Assembly (NCBI GenBank): GCA_005882635.1
Contig: VBFG01000108.1
Coordinates: 1-57,732, forward strand
Source: Chloroflexota bacterium
GTDB lineage: Bacteria; Chloroflexota; Limnocylindria; Limnocylindrales; CSP1-4
DNA: 57,732 nt
Direction: 5' to 3'
Positions within the stretch are counted from its first letter, which is position 1; every line of letters starts with the position of its first letter. Shown one piece after another: positions 35,114 to 43,514 of this stretch. The notes under the pieces were generated by a model. It had not been told where the DNA came from, did no database searches, and saw only the letters and a list, made by a program, of their open reading frames with translations. Made by a program: the position numbers and the translations under genes.

Positions 35114-36811
35114 ATGGCCGATCGGATCTGGGACTACGTCATCGTCGGTGGAGGGAGCGCGGGGAGTGTCCTCGCCAATCGGCTGAGCGCCGATCCCGGG
35201 ACCCGCGTCCTCGTCCTCGAGGCGGGCCGACCCGACTATCGCCTCGACCCGTTCATCCACATGCCCGCGGCTCTTACCTTCCCGATCGGCAGCCGCTTCT
35301 ACGACTGGCAGTACGAATCCGAGCCCGAGCCGTTCATGAGCGGCCGGCGCGTCTACCACGCCCGCGGCAAGGTCCTCGGCGGGTCGAGCTCGATCAACGG
35401 GATGATCTTCCAGCGCGGGAACCCGCTGGACTACGAGCGCTGGGCCGCCGACCCGGGCATGGAAACGTGGTCGTTTGCCCAGTGCCTGCCCTACTTCAAG
35501 CGGATGGAGGACTGCACGGCCGCGGCCGAGGACGATCCGTGGCGTGGCCACGGCGGGCCGCTTGGGCTCGAGCGCGGTCCGGCGACCAGCCCGCTGTTCC
35601 GGGCCTGGTTCGAGGCCGCCCAGCAGGCCGGCTACCACCTCACGACCGACGTCAACGGCTACCGCCAGGAAGGCTTTGCCCCGTTCGACCGGAACATCCG
35701 GCGCGGCCGACGGATCAGCGCGGCGCGGGCCTATCTCCATCCGATTCGCGGCCGACGGAACCTCCAGATTCGGACGCGGACGCTCGTCACCGGCCTCCGG
35801 CTCGACGGGCGACGGGCGACCGGCGTCGAGATCGAGCGGCGGGGCGGCGGGACCGAGACCATCCGGGCCGGCGAGGTGCTCCTGTGCGGCGGCGCGTTCA
35901 ACACGCCGCAGCTGCTCCAGCTCGCCGGCATCGGTGCGACGGATGACCTGCGACCGCTCGGCATCCCGGTCGTCGCGGATCTGCCCGGGGTCGGGGCGCA
36001 CCTCCAGGACCATCTCGAGGTCTACGTCCAGCACGGATCGCGCCAGCCGGTCTCGATGCAGCCATACGCAGTGGAGAAATGGCGTCGCCCGTTCATCGGC
36101 GCCCAGTGGCTGTTCCTCCGCAGCGGACCCGGCGCGACCAACCACTTCGAGGGTGGCGGCTTCGTGCGGTCGAACGACGACGTCGTCTACCCGAACTTGA
36201 TGTTCCACTTCCTGCCGCTCGCGATCCGCTACGACGGCACCGCCGGGGTGAAGGGCCACGGCTATCAGGTCCACGTCGGGCCGATGTACTCCGACGCGCG
36301 CGGCTCGCTGAAGATCGTGTCGACCGACCCCCGGCAGCACCCCGCGATCCGCTTCAACTACCTCTCGACGGCGCAGGACCGGCGCGAGTGGGTCGAGGCC
36401 ATCCGGGTCGCCCGGTCGATCCTCGGCCAGCCGGCCTTCGAGCCGTACTCCACCGGGGAGATCTCGCCCGGGCCGGACGTCTCGACCGACGAGGAGATCC
36501 TGGGCTGGGTCGGCCGGGATGCCGAGACGGCGCTCCATCCGTCGTGCACCGCCCGGATGGGCACCGACGCAGCGTCGGTCACCGACCCGCTGACGATGGC
36601 GGTCCACGGCATCGACGGCCTCAGAGCGGTCGACGCGAGCGTGATGCCCTACATCACGAACGGCAACATCTACGCGCCGGTGATGATGCTGGCCGAGAAG
36701 GCCGCGGACCTGATCGCCGGCAACACACCGCTCCCCCCGCAGACGACGCCGTTCTATCGACACGGGACCATGCCGCTGGAAGACCCCGGCAGGGCTGGTC
36801 CGACGGCGTAG
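35114..36811 (+). CDS. betA: Choline dehydrogenase-like GMC oxidoreductase
   Basis: 565 residues, the usual length for BetA. The FAD site GGGSAG is at 12-17. [20 protein letters not shown] and [19 protein letters not shown] are the two GMC signatures, and [12 protein letters not shown] holds the catalytic histidine. The N-terminal run of [20 protein letters not shown] and YESEPEPFM matches the choline dehydrogenase subgroup rather than alcohol or glucose oxidases. It would oxidise choline to betaine aldehyde and perhaps on to glycine betaine; no betB is seen here. It is encoded just after etfBA, within the betaine region. Other GMC alcohols remain possible. Confidence 0.87.
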   Translation: MADRIWDYVIVGGGSAGSVLANRLSADPGTRVLVLEAGRPDYRLDPFIHMPAALTFPIGSRFYDWQYESEPEPFMSGRRVYHARGKVLGGSSSINGMIFQRGNPLDYERWAADPGMETWSFAQCLPYFKRMEDCTAAAEDDPWRGHGGPLGLERGPATSPLFRAWFEAAQQAGYHLTTDVNGYRQEGFAPFDRNIRRGRRISAARAYLHPIRGRRNLQIRTRTLVTGLRLDGRRATGVEIERRGGGTETIRAGEVLLCGGAFNTPQLLQLAGIGATDDLRPLGIPVVADLPGVGAHLQDHLEVYVQHGSRQPVSMQPYAVEKWRRPFIGAQWLFLRSGPGATNHFEGGGFVRSNDDVVYPNLMFHFLPLAIRYDGTAGVKGHGYQVHVGPMYSDARGSLKIVSTDPRQHPAIRFNYLSTAQDRREWVEAIRVARSILGQPAFEPYSTGEISPGPDVSTDEEILGWVGRDAETALHPSCTARMGTDAASVTDPLTMAVHGIDGLRAVDASVMPYITNGNIYAPVMMLAEKAADLIAGNTPLPPQTTPFYRHGTMPLEDPGRAGPTA

Positions 36812-36876
36812 GATCGAGAGGCGATCGCCGCCGCGGCGGGGTGCGTCTCGGGCGATCCGCAGGTGGAGGGACGATC

Positions 36877-37449
36877 ATGCTCACCGTCGCCGCCCGCCAC
36901 TGGTGGGTGCTCCTGCTCCAGGGTGTGCTGGGGATCGTCTTCGGGGTGATCGCGATCCTCGTCCCGGGCATCGCCCTCCTGACCCTCGCCTACGTCTTCG
37001 CCGCGTGGGCCCTCATCACCGGCGTCGGATACCTCGCCGAGGGCTATCGCGTCGCGGAGCACCGCGGCCGGTCGTGGCCGTTCGCGGTCATGGGCGTCCT
37101 CGGGGTCGTTGCCGGCATCGTCGCCGCGCTGATCCCTGGCCCGACGATCCTGACCCTCGTCCTGCTGCTCGGCGCGTTCCTCGTGACGCAGGGCGTGATG
37201 GAGCTCTACACCGCCTTCCGGATCCGGCGCGAGGTCACGGGGGAGTGGATCCTCGCGCTGATCGGCATCCTCCGGATCGTCGCCGGCCTGATCGTCCTGG
37301 CGATGCCGGCGCTCGGGGCGCTGCTGACGGCGACGCTCGTCGGCATCTGGGCGATCCTCGGCGGCGCCGCGGCCCTGTCGCTCGGCTGGCGCCTCAGGCG
37401 GCTGTCAGGGATGGGGGCGGGCCAGCCGATGCGAGGCACGGCCGGCTGA
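36877..37449 (+). CDS. HdeD/DUF308-family membrane protein
   Basis: 190 residues from ATG 36877 with GGAGGG upstream. Six hydrophobic segments in three similar pairs (GVLGIVFGVIAILVPGIALL; GVLGVVAGIVAALIPGPTIL; GILRIVAGLIVLAMPALGAL) are the DUF308 repeat pattern. HdeD is an inner-membrane protein of acid resistance in E. coli; the function elsewhere is unknown. The stop overlaps a histidine-kinase remnant, so the locus may have been joined by a deletion. Confidence 0.82.
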   Translation: MLTVAARHWWVLLLQGVLGIVFGVIAILVPGIALLTLAYVFAAWALITGVGYLAEGYRVAEHRGRSWPFAVMGVLGVVAGIVAALIPGPTILTLVLLLGAFLVTQGVMELYTAFRIRREVTGEWILALIGILRIVAGLIVLAMPALGALLTATLVGIWAILGGAAALSLGWRLRRLSGMGAGQPMRGTAG

Positions 37450-37648
37450 CCACCTCGGCAAGATCTTCGATTCGTTCTTCACCACGAAGCCGGCCCGACA
37501 GGGCACGGGCCTGGGTCTCGCGATGGTCCGCGGCTTCGCCGACAAGGCCGAAGGCCGGTTGCTCGTCCGCTCGGAAGTTGGCTCCGGCACCACCTTCATG
37601 GTCCGCCTGCCGCAGTCCGCACCGCCGAGCGACGGAGGCGTTGTCTAG
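37448..37648 (+). pseudogene. Histidine kinase remnant (C-terminal end of HATPase domain)
   Basis: This frame, with no start codon near its beginning, encodes about 66 residues that match the end of a two-component histidine kinase: KIFDSFFTTKP (F box), GTGLGLAMVRGFA (G2 box), VRSEVGSGTTFMVRLP (last strand), then a stop at 37646. The H box, N box and G1 box are absent; upstream sequence is the HdeD gene in another frame. No response regulator is near. It is best read as the 3' stub of a deleted kinase gene. Confidence 0.85.
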
Positions 37649-37687
37649 GTCGCCCGAACGAGGGCGGGCGGTGGGCCGAGATGGCCT

Positions 37688-38449
37688 TCAGCCGACCGCC
37701 TGGCGGAGGGACCTGGCGATCCGCACCGCGCTCGTCGCGACGACCAGCCCGAGCGCCGCCTCCCTGCCGGCCGGCGGGAACCGATACGACGGGCCGTGGA
37801 CGTGGACCGCCGCGACGACCTCGCCACTGGCGTCGGCGATCCCGGCGGCCACGGACGAGATGCCCATCGCGAACTCGTCGTGGACCCACGCGTAGCCGGC
37901 GAGGGCCACGGCCCGGAGCCGGTCGCGCACGGCCGTCGGATCGGTCACGGTCCGCTCGGTCAAGGCGGTCAGCGGCTCGGCGAGGTAGCGGTCGATCGCC
38001 GCCGCCGGCCGATGGGCGAGGAAGACGAGGCCGGACGAGACCGCGTGCATCGGCACGCGCGAGCCGGTCCAGTCGCGGATCCCGACGGGGTTCGGCGTCG
38101 GCGAATCGACCTGGTCGACGTAGTGGACCTCGCGGCCGTCGGGGATCGACAGGCCGGCGGCCTCGCCCAGGGATGCGGCCAGTTCCGCGAGGTGGGGCCG
38201 CGCGACGGCGACGAGGCTGCGGGTCGTGCCGAGCCCGGTCGCGAGGGTCTCCATTCGCGGGCCCAGGCGGTAGCGCGTCCCGCCCGGAACCTGCTCGACC
38301 GCGCCCTCGTGGGCGAGCGTCGCGAGCATGCGGGCGGCCGTTGACTTGGGCAGGTCGACCCGCTCCGCGACCTCGGTCACGCCGACGGGGCCTTCCGTCA
38401 ACGCCGCCAGCACGGCGAACGCCCGCTGGATCGCCTGGACTCTGGACAA
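37688..38449 (-). CDS. IclR-family transcriptional regulator
   Basis: 253 residues from TTG 38449 with AAGGAG upstream. The N-terminal winged helix (about 1-65) has VQAIQRAFAVLAAL, then VTEVAERVDLPKSTAARMLA. The C-terminal IclR effector domain (about 80-250) contains HYVDQVDS and the usual AVSSGLVFLAH. It diverges from the corrinoid operon with 126 bp between, and a 7-3-7 palindrome lies in that gap, so it very likely controls the operon, with a methylated amine or a breakdown product as effector. It could also repress itself. Confidence 0.9.
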   Translation of the reverse strand: MSRVQAIQRAFAVLAALTEGPVGVTEVAERVDLPKSTAARMLATLAHEGAVEQVPGGTRYRLGPRMETLATGLGTTRSLVAVARPHLAELAASLGEAAGLSIPDGREVHYVDQVDSPTPNPVGIRDWTGSRVPMHAVSSGLVFLAHRPAAAIDRYLAEPLTALTERTVTDPTAVRDRLRAVALAGYAWVHDEFAMGISSVAAGIADASGEVVAAVHVHGPSYRFPPAGREAALGLVVATSAVRIARSLRQAVG

Positions 38450-38500
38450 TTCGCTCCTTCGTGGGCTAGATTCCGCACCTGCGTTCCATCATACGGCACC

Positions 38501-38517
38501 GTTCCACGATGTGGAAC
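38501..38517. promoter_or_regulatory. Probable IclR operator
   Basis: GTTCCAC-GAT-GTGGAAC is a perfect 7-3-7 inverted repeat in the divergent gap. A further half-site GTTCCAT is at 38483-38489 and a weaker CGGAAC at 38535-38540. IclR proteins bind as dimers or tetramers to such GTTCCA/TGGAAC-type palindromes. Confidence 0.75.
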
Positions 38518-38575
38518 CCCGGGAAATGCGGACCCGGAACGCTGATTGTCGGGCGGGCGGCCAGGAGCATGACGC

Positions 38576-39268
38576 GTGGCTGACTACGAAGACATCGACC
38601 TCAAGGCGCTGAGCGACGACGAGCTCGTCGAGCAGATGCACAACGATCTCTACGACGGAATGAAGGACGAGATCGTCGAGGGGACGAAGATCCTGCTCGA
38701 CCGCGGCTTCAGCGCGACGAAGGTCCTCGACGACGCGCTGGTCGCCGGCATGAAGATCGTCGGCATCGACTTCCGCGACGGCATCCTGTTCGTGCCGGAG
38801 GTCCTGCTCGCCGCGAACGCGATGAAGGCGGGCATGGAGATCCTCCGCCCGCTCCTCGCCGAGACGGGCGCGGAACCAGTCGGCAAGGTCGTCATCGGGA
38901 CCGTCAAGGGCGACATCCACGACATCGGCAAGAACCTGGTCGGGATGATGCTCGAGGGGGCCGGCTTCGAGGTCGTCGACCTCGGGATCAACACCGACGC
39001 CGACAAGTTCATCGCGGCGCTCGAGCAGCACAAGCCCGACATCCTCGGGATGAGTGCCCTCCTGACCACGACGATGCCGTACATGAAGGTCGTCATCCAG
39101 ACCCTCAAGGACCGTGGGATGCGGGACGACTACATCGTCCTCGTCGGCGGCGCGCCCCTGAACGAGGAGTTCGGGATGGCGGTCGGTGCCGACGCGTACT
39201 GCCGGGATGCCGGCGTCGCCGCCGAGACGGCCCGCCGCCTCATCGACGAGCGCCGTGCCGCGGCCTAG
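38576..39268 (+). CDS. Corrinoid methyl-carrier protein (MtgC/MttC type)
   Basis: 230 residues from GTG 38576 with AGGAG 8 nt upstream. Residues about 10-95 are the helical cap and about 100-225 the Rossmann B12 domain. GDIHDIGKNLV (about 112-122) contains the lower-ligand histidine in DxHxxG; LSALLTTTM-like MSALLTTTMPYM and VGGAPLN are the other B12-pocket motifs. It takes a methyl group from the MttB homologue and gives it to the MtrH-like enzyme. It is the first gene of the operon, directly behind the IclR operator. Confidence 0.93.
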   Translation: MADYEDIDLKALSDDELVEQMHNDLYDGMKDEIVEGTKILLDRGFSATKVLDDALVAGMKIVGIDFRDGILFVPEVLLAANAMKAGMEILRPLLAETGAEPVGKVVIGTVKGDIHDIGKNLVGMMLEGAGFEVVDLGINTDADKFIAALEQHKPDILGMSALLTTTMPYMKVVIQTLKDRGMRDDYIVLVGGAPLNEEFGMAVGADAYCRDAGVAAETARRLIDERRAAA

Positions 39269-39302
39269 CGCCCGTTCCCGCGCGGACTCCCAAGCTCAGT
39301 CG

Positions 39303-39457
39303 ATAACGATGCCATCGCTGCGCGGGACGTTTGAAGACACTCAAGGCGCATGGAACGCCGAGTCGACTGGTCACCGCGCGCTCGGCCGTGCGGGCAAGGC
39401 TCGTCCGAGCGCTCCTTCCGGCCCGGCCAGCCGCGGGCGTAGCGATGGCGTCGTTCT
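39303..39457. repeat. 155-bp inverted-repeat element, copy B, inside the methyltransferase operon
   Basis: The left end 39303-39322 matches copy A's left end at 17 of 20 bases; the right end 39438-39457, reverse-complemented, matches at 18 of 20. The length equals that of copy A exactly, while the interior has diverged. It separates the corrinoid gene from the DUF1638 gene, the only non-overlapping junction of that kind in this part of the operon, and is open in the DUF1638 frame throughout. Confidence 0.75.
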
Positions 39458-40106
39458 TGAGCCACGGAAGAGCGCGGAGGAGCCGGCAGGCCGAGCGATC
39501 GTCATCGGCTGTGGCGCGCTCGCGCGCGAGCTGCTCGCCGTCACCGAGCGGATCCCGGGCCTCGTGGTCGCCTGCCTCTCGCCCGACCTCCACAACCGAC
39601 CGGGCGGAATCCCGGCCGCCGTCCGTCGCCGGATCCACCAGGCCCGCGCCGACGGCTTCGAACGGATCTTCGTCGCCTACGCCGACTGCGGGACCGGGGG
39701 GCTCCTGGATCCCATCCTCGCCGAGGAGGGTGTGGAGCGACTCCCCGGCGCTCACTGCTACGAGGTCTTCGCCGGCAGTGCCGCATTCGCCGAGATGGCC
39801 GACGCCGAGCCGGGCACATTCTGGCTGACCGACTTCCTGGCTCGGAACTTCGAGCGGCTGGTCATCCGCGGCCTCGGCATCGACCGGCACCCCGAGCTGG
39901 AGGCGACGTATTTCGCCCACTACACGCGGGTCGTCTTCCTGTCCCAGACGGACGACCCGGACCTGCTGGCGATGGCCCGTCGCGCGGCGGACCGGCTCGG
40001 GCTGGCCTTCGAGCATCGGCCGACCGGGACGGCCAACCTCGCCGCCCCGATCCTCCGGTTCGCCGGCGCCGAGCCGCCCCCGGCGGGTTCCGGGGCGCGT
40101 CATTGA
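39309..40106 (+). CDS. DUF1638-family protein with an N-terminus derived from a repeat element
   Basis: 265 residues from ATG 39309, which lies in the left end of repeat copy B. The conserved DUF1638 part starts only at about residue 64 (IVIGCGALARELL) and runs on with FVAYADCGTGGLLDPIL, HCYEVFAGS, FWLTDFLARNF and VVFLSQTDD. The first 62 residues, Arg/Ser/Pro-rich, are the element read in frame. No ATG, GTG or TTG lies in frame between 39309 and the conserved domain, although GGAGGAG is at 39476-39482. DUF1638 proteins recur beside MttB-type methyltransferases; their task is unknown. The three cysteines could bind a metal or a corrinoid-related cofactor. The stop overlaps the next ATG. Confidence 0.8.
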   Translation: MPSLRGTFEDTQGAWNAESTGHRALGRAGKARPSAPSGPASRGRSDGVVLEPRKSAEEPAGRAIVIGCGALARELLAVTERIPGLVVACLSPDLHNRPGGIPAAVRRRIHQARADGFERIFVAYADCGTGGLLDPILAEEGVERLPGAHCYEVFAGSAAFAEMADAEPGTFWLTDFLARNFERLVIRGLGIDRHPELEATYFAHYTRVVFLSQTDDPDLLAMARRAADRLGLAFEHRPTGTANLAAPILRFAGAEPPPAGSGARH

Positions 40107-40501
40107 TGGCGACCCTCACCGTCATCTGGTGGCGCGACATCCCGGCCCAGGTCCTCGCCCGCGACGGGCGCCGGGCGAGCAAGGTCGTCCTCCACCCGCG
40201 GTTCCAGGTCGCGATCGACAAGGCGGCAAGCCGCGCCGGCAAGCGCGCCTACAACGACTACATCGAGGAGTGGCGGAAGGTCGCCCGAGCGTGCGGCGAC
40301 GACCTCGAGGCCGAGGTGACCGCCGAGTCGGAGCGGCTCGAGGCCGAGTACGACAAGCACCGCCTCGCCGAGCTGATCCAGTCGGGTGGAGTCGCCGACG
40401 GCCCCGCCCTGCCGCCGGCCCACGACGAGACGCCCCGCCCCCGATCGAACGGGCGCGCGAACGGTCCGGCGGCCGACGCCGCCGAGGGGACGCCGGCGTG
40501 A
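40106..40501 (+). CDS. 'Virulence factor' domain protein (methyltransferase-cluster accessory)
   Basis: 131 residues from ATG 40106. The domain WWRDIPAQVLARDGRRASKV, then FQVAIDKAAS...YNDYIEEWRK, is the PF13769-type 'Virulence_fact' domain. Despite its name it is found next to MetF, DUF1638 and MttB-like genes in many soil bacteria, so a role in one-carbon transfer is more likely than virulence. The C-terminal 35 residues are disordered. It is coupled on both sides by overlapping stop and start codons. Confidence 0.78.
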   Translation: MATLTVIWWRDIPAQVLARDGRRASKVVLHPRFQVAIDKAASRAGKRAYNDYIEEWRKVARACGDDLEAEVTAESERLEAEYDKHRLAELIQSGGVADGPALPPAHDETPRPRSNGRANGPAADAAEGTPA

Positions 40502-41448
40502 CCTGGACCGTCGTCGGCTCGGCCAAGCGCGAGGTCGTCATCGGTGACGACCGGCCGTTCGTCGTCATCGGCGAGCGGATCAACCCGACCGGCCGGAAGC
40601 TCCTCGCCGAAGAGATGAAGAACGGCGACTTCAGCCGGGTCGAGCGCGATGCCCTTGCCCAGGTCGACGCCGGCGCCCACATGCTCGACGTCAACGCCGG
40701 CATCCCACTGGCCGACGAGCCGGCGATCCTCGCCCGGACGATCCAGCTCGTCCAGTCGCTGACAGACCTCCCGCTGTCGATCGACAGCTCGATCGTCGAA
40801 GCCCTCGAGGCCGGTCTCGCCGTCTACCAGGGCAAGGCGCTCGTCAACAGCGTGACCGGCGAGGACGAGCGCCTCGAGCGGGTCCTGCCGCTCGTGAAGA
40901 AGTACGGCGCAGCGGTCGTCGCGATCAGCAACGACGAGACCGGGATCAGCGAGGACCCTGACGTCCGGTTCGCCGTCGCGAAGCGCATCGTCGAGCGCGC
41001 GGCCGACCACGGGATCGCCCGGGAGGACGTCGTGGTTGACCCGCTGCTCATGCCCATCGGGGCGATGCCGACGGCAGGCCGGCAGGTCTACCGGATCCTC
41101 GGCCGCCTCCGCGACGAGCTCGGCGTCAACTCGACCTGCGGCGCCAGCAACGTCAGCTTCGGGCTGCCGAATCGCGAGGGGATCAACGGCGCATTCCTGG
41201 CGATGGCGATCGCCTCCGGGCTCACGAGCGCGATCACGAACCCGATCGCGGAGGGCGTCCGGACCGCGGTCATGGCCGCCGACGTCCTCCAGGGCAACGA
41301 CCAGGACGCCGCTCGGTGGATCCGCCAGTTCCGCGTCGCCCCGCCCGAAGGCGAGATCGGGGGCCGGCGGATCAACCGGCGGCGGGCCGGGCTCGAGCCG
41401 CCGCAGCGGATCGCGGGGACCGAGGCCGTCGCGGCGGGCCGCGGCTGA
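40498..41448 (+). CDS. Methyl-THF:corrinoid methyltransferase (MtrH/AcsE/MtgA-like)
   Basis: 316 residues from GTG 40498 (GTGA overlap). It is a pterin-binding TIM barrel: VVIGERINPTGRKLL (first strand and loop), HMLDVNAGIPLADE, LPLSIDSSIVEALEAGL, ALVNSVTGEDERLE, AISNDETG and NSTCGASNVSFGLPNRE, where the Asp and Asn residues bind the pterin ring. It would move the methyl group from the corrinoid protein to THF, as MtgA does in the glycine-betaine pathway of Desulfitobacterium. The reverse direction is chemically possible. Confidence 0.92.
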   Translation: MTWTVVGSAKREVVIGDDRPFVVIGERINPTGRKLLAEEMKNGDFSRVERDALAQVDAGAHMLDVNAGIPLADEPAILARTIQLVQSLTDLPLSIDSSIVEALEAGLAVYQGKALVNSVTGEDERLERVLPLVKKYGAAVVAISNDETGISEDPDVRFAVAKRIVERAADHGIAREDVVVDPLLMPIGAMPTAGRQVYRILGRLRDELGVNSTCGASNVSFGLPNREGINGAFLAMAIASGLTSAITNPIAEGVRTAVMAADVLQGNDQDAARWIRQFRVAPPEGEIGGRRINRRRAGLEPPQRIAGTEAVAAGRG

Positions 41449-41465
41449 TCGGCGCCGAGCCGGCG

Positions 41466-43514
41466 ATGACCGCGGAACCGCTCGTCATCTTCACTCCTTC
41501 GGGCCGGCGCGGCCGGTTCGCGGAGGGGACGACCGTTCTCGACGCGGCTCGCAAGCTGGGCGTCGACATCGACTCGGTCTGTGGCGGCCGCGGGATCTGC
41601 GGCCGCTGCCAGATCCAGCAGAGCATCGGTGAGTTCGCGAAGCACGGGATCGTGTCGGCGCCCGACCATCTGTCGCCGATCGGCAGCACCGAGAGCGAGT
41701 ACCGCGTGGAGAAGGGCCTCGCCGAGGACCGCCGCCTGAGCTGCGTCGCGCATGTCCGGGGCGACGTCGTCATCGACGTCCCGCCCGAGAGCCAGGTCTA
41801 CCGCCAGGTGGTCCGGAAGGGCCTCGACATCCGCGACTTCCATCTCGATCCCGTCGTCCGGCTCCACTACGTCGAGGTCGAGCCGCCGCGGCTCGCCTCA
41901 CCCTCGGGCGACCTCGCGCGGCTCCAGGAGGCGCTCGAGCGCGAGTGGGATCTCCACGATCTCGACGCCGACCTTGCGCTGATCCGGGCCCTCCAGCCGG
42001 CGCTCGAGGCCGGCAAATACGGCGTCACGGTCGCCGTCCACGACCGGCGCACGATCACCGCGGTCTGGCCGGGTCTCCACGAACGCATCTACGGCGTCGC
42101 GATCGACGTGGGCTCGACGACGATCGCGGGCCACCTGGCCGATCTCGGCGACGGCTCGATCCTCGCCAGCGCCGGGGTGATGAACCCGCAGATCCGGTTC
42201 GGCGAGGACCTGATGAGCCGGGTCAGCTACGCGATGATGAACCCGGGCGGATCCGGCGAGATGACGACCGCGGTGCGCTCGGCGCTCAACGGGCTCCTCG
42301 CCCAGCTCGCGAACAAGGCCGGGATCAAGCGCGACGCGATCCTCGAGCTGGCGATCGTCGGCAACCCGATCATGCACCATCTCCTCCTGGGCATCGACCC
42401 GATCCCCCTCGGCTCGGCGCCGTTCGCGCTGGCGACCGACCGCGCGGTCACCGTTCGGGCAGGCGAGCTCGATCTCGTGACGAATCCCGGAGCGCGGGCC
42501 TACGTCTTGCCGTGCATCGCCGGGCACGTCGGCGCCGACACGGCCGGGGTGATCCTGGCCGAGGCGCCTCATCGGTCGACGGCGGTCGAGCTCGTCGTCG
42601 ACGTCGGGACCAATGCCGAGATCGTGCTCGGGAATCGCGACTTCCTCCTGGCGGCATCGTCTCCCACGGGGCCGGCCTTCGAGGGCGCCCAGATCTCGAG
42701 CGGCCAGCGCGCCGCGCCGGGGGCCATCGAGCGGGTCCGGATCGACCGCGCCACCCTCGAGCCGCGGTTCCGGGTCATCGGTTCCGAGCTGTGGTCGGAC
42801 GAGCCGGGCTTCGCCGAGGCGACCGCCGAGACGGGCATCACCGGGATCTGCGGGTCCGGCATCGTCGAGGTGATCGCCGAGCTGTTCCTCGCCGGAGTCA
42901 TCACGCCGGACGGGATCATCGACGGGTCCCTCGCCGCGCGGACCCCACGCGTCGTCGAGGAGGGCCGGACGTTCAGCTACGTCCTCCACGACCAGGCGGA
43001 GACGGGCCGGCCGCGGATCGCGGTGACCCAGAACGACGTCCGCGCGATCCAGCTCGCGAAGGCGGCCCTGTACGCCGGGGCGCGGCTCCTGATGGACCAC
43101 GCCGCGATCGACACGGTCGACGAGGTGCGTCTCGCCGGAGCGTTCGGCAGCCAGATCGACCCGTTCCACGCGATGGTCCTCGGCCTGATCCCCGACGCGC
43201 CGCTGGACCGCGTCAAGGCGGCCGGCAACGCCGCCGGTACCGGGGCGCTGATCGCGTTGCTGAGCGGCGCCGCCCGCCGCGAGATCGAGGGCGTCGTCCG
43301 CCGGGTCGAGAAGATCGAGACAGCGGTCGAGCCGCGGTTCCAGGAGCACTTCGTCGAGGCGATGGCGTTCCCCCACCGGACCGCGCCGTCGACCCATCTC
43401 GCCCAGGTCACCGAGCTGCCCGCCCGCCCGGCGGCCCATTCCGGAGCCACCCGGGCCGATCGGGGCGGACGACGACGACGGCCGGTCGGCGTGGCCGCGA
43501 AGGAGGAGCGATGA
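41466..43514 (+). CDS. Corrinoid activation protein (RACo/RamA-like, ASKHA domain, 2Fe-2S)
   Basis: 682 residues. The N-terminal [2Fe-2S] ferredoxin domain has Cys39, Cys45, Cys48 and Cys93 (CGGRGICGRC...LSC). A linker follows, then an ASKHA-type ATPase core from about residue 210: YGVAIDVGSTTIAGHLADLG (phosphate loop), LVVDVGTNAEIVLGN, ICGSGIVEVIAELF. It uses ATP to bring inactive cob(II)alamin back to Co(I) on the corrinoid protein, needed because Co(I) is easily oxidised. The basic C-terminal tail is disordered. Its stop overlaps the MttB-like start (ATGA), and AGGAGGAG lies just before it. Confidence 0.92.
   Translation: MTAEPLVIFTPSGRRGRFAEGTTVLDAARKLGVDIDSVCGGRGICGRCQIQQSIGEFAKHGIVSAPDHLSPIGSTESEYRVEKGLAEDRRLSCVAHVRGDVVIDVPPESQVYRQVVRKGLDIRDFHLDPVVRLHYVEVEPPRLASPSGDLARLQEALEREWDLHDLDADLALIRALQPALEAGKYGVTVAVHDRRTITAVWPGLHERIYGVAIDVGSTTIAGHLADLGDGSILASAGVMNPQIRFGEDLMSRVSYAMMNPGGSGEMTTAVRSALNGLLAQLANKAGIKRDAILELAIVGNPIMHHLLLGIDPIPLGSAPFALATDRAVTVRAGELDLVTNPGARAYVLPCIAGHVGADTAGVILAEAPHRSTAVELVVDVGTNAEIVLGNRDFLLAASSPTGPAFEGAQISSGQRAAPGAIERVRIDRATLEPRFRVIGSELWSDEPGFAEATAETGITGICGSGIVEVIAELFLAGVITPDGIIDGSLAARTPRVVEEGRTFSYVLHDQAETGRPRIAVTQNDVRAIQLAKAALYAGARLLMDHAAIDTVDEVRLAGAFGSQIDPFHAMVLGLIPDAPLDRVKAAGNAAGTGALIALLSGAARREIEGVVRRVEKIETAVEPRFQEHFVEAMAFPHRTAPSTHLAQVTELPARPAAHSGATRADRGGRRRRPVGVAAKEER

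Noticed and set aside
41945-43510. N-terminal extension of the MttB-like frame through the RACo gene
   Set aside because: RACo is read in another frame with all motifs; the MttB homologue starts at the ATGA overlap at 43511 with AGGAGGAG upstream.
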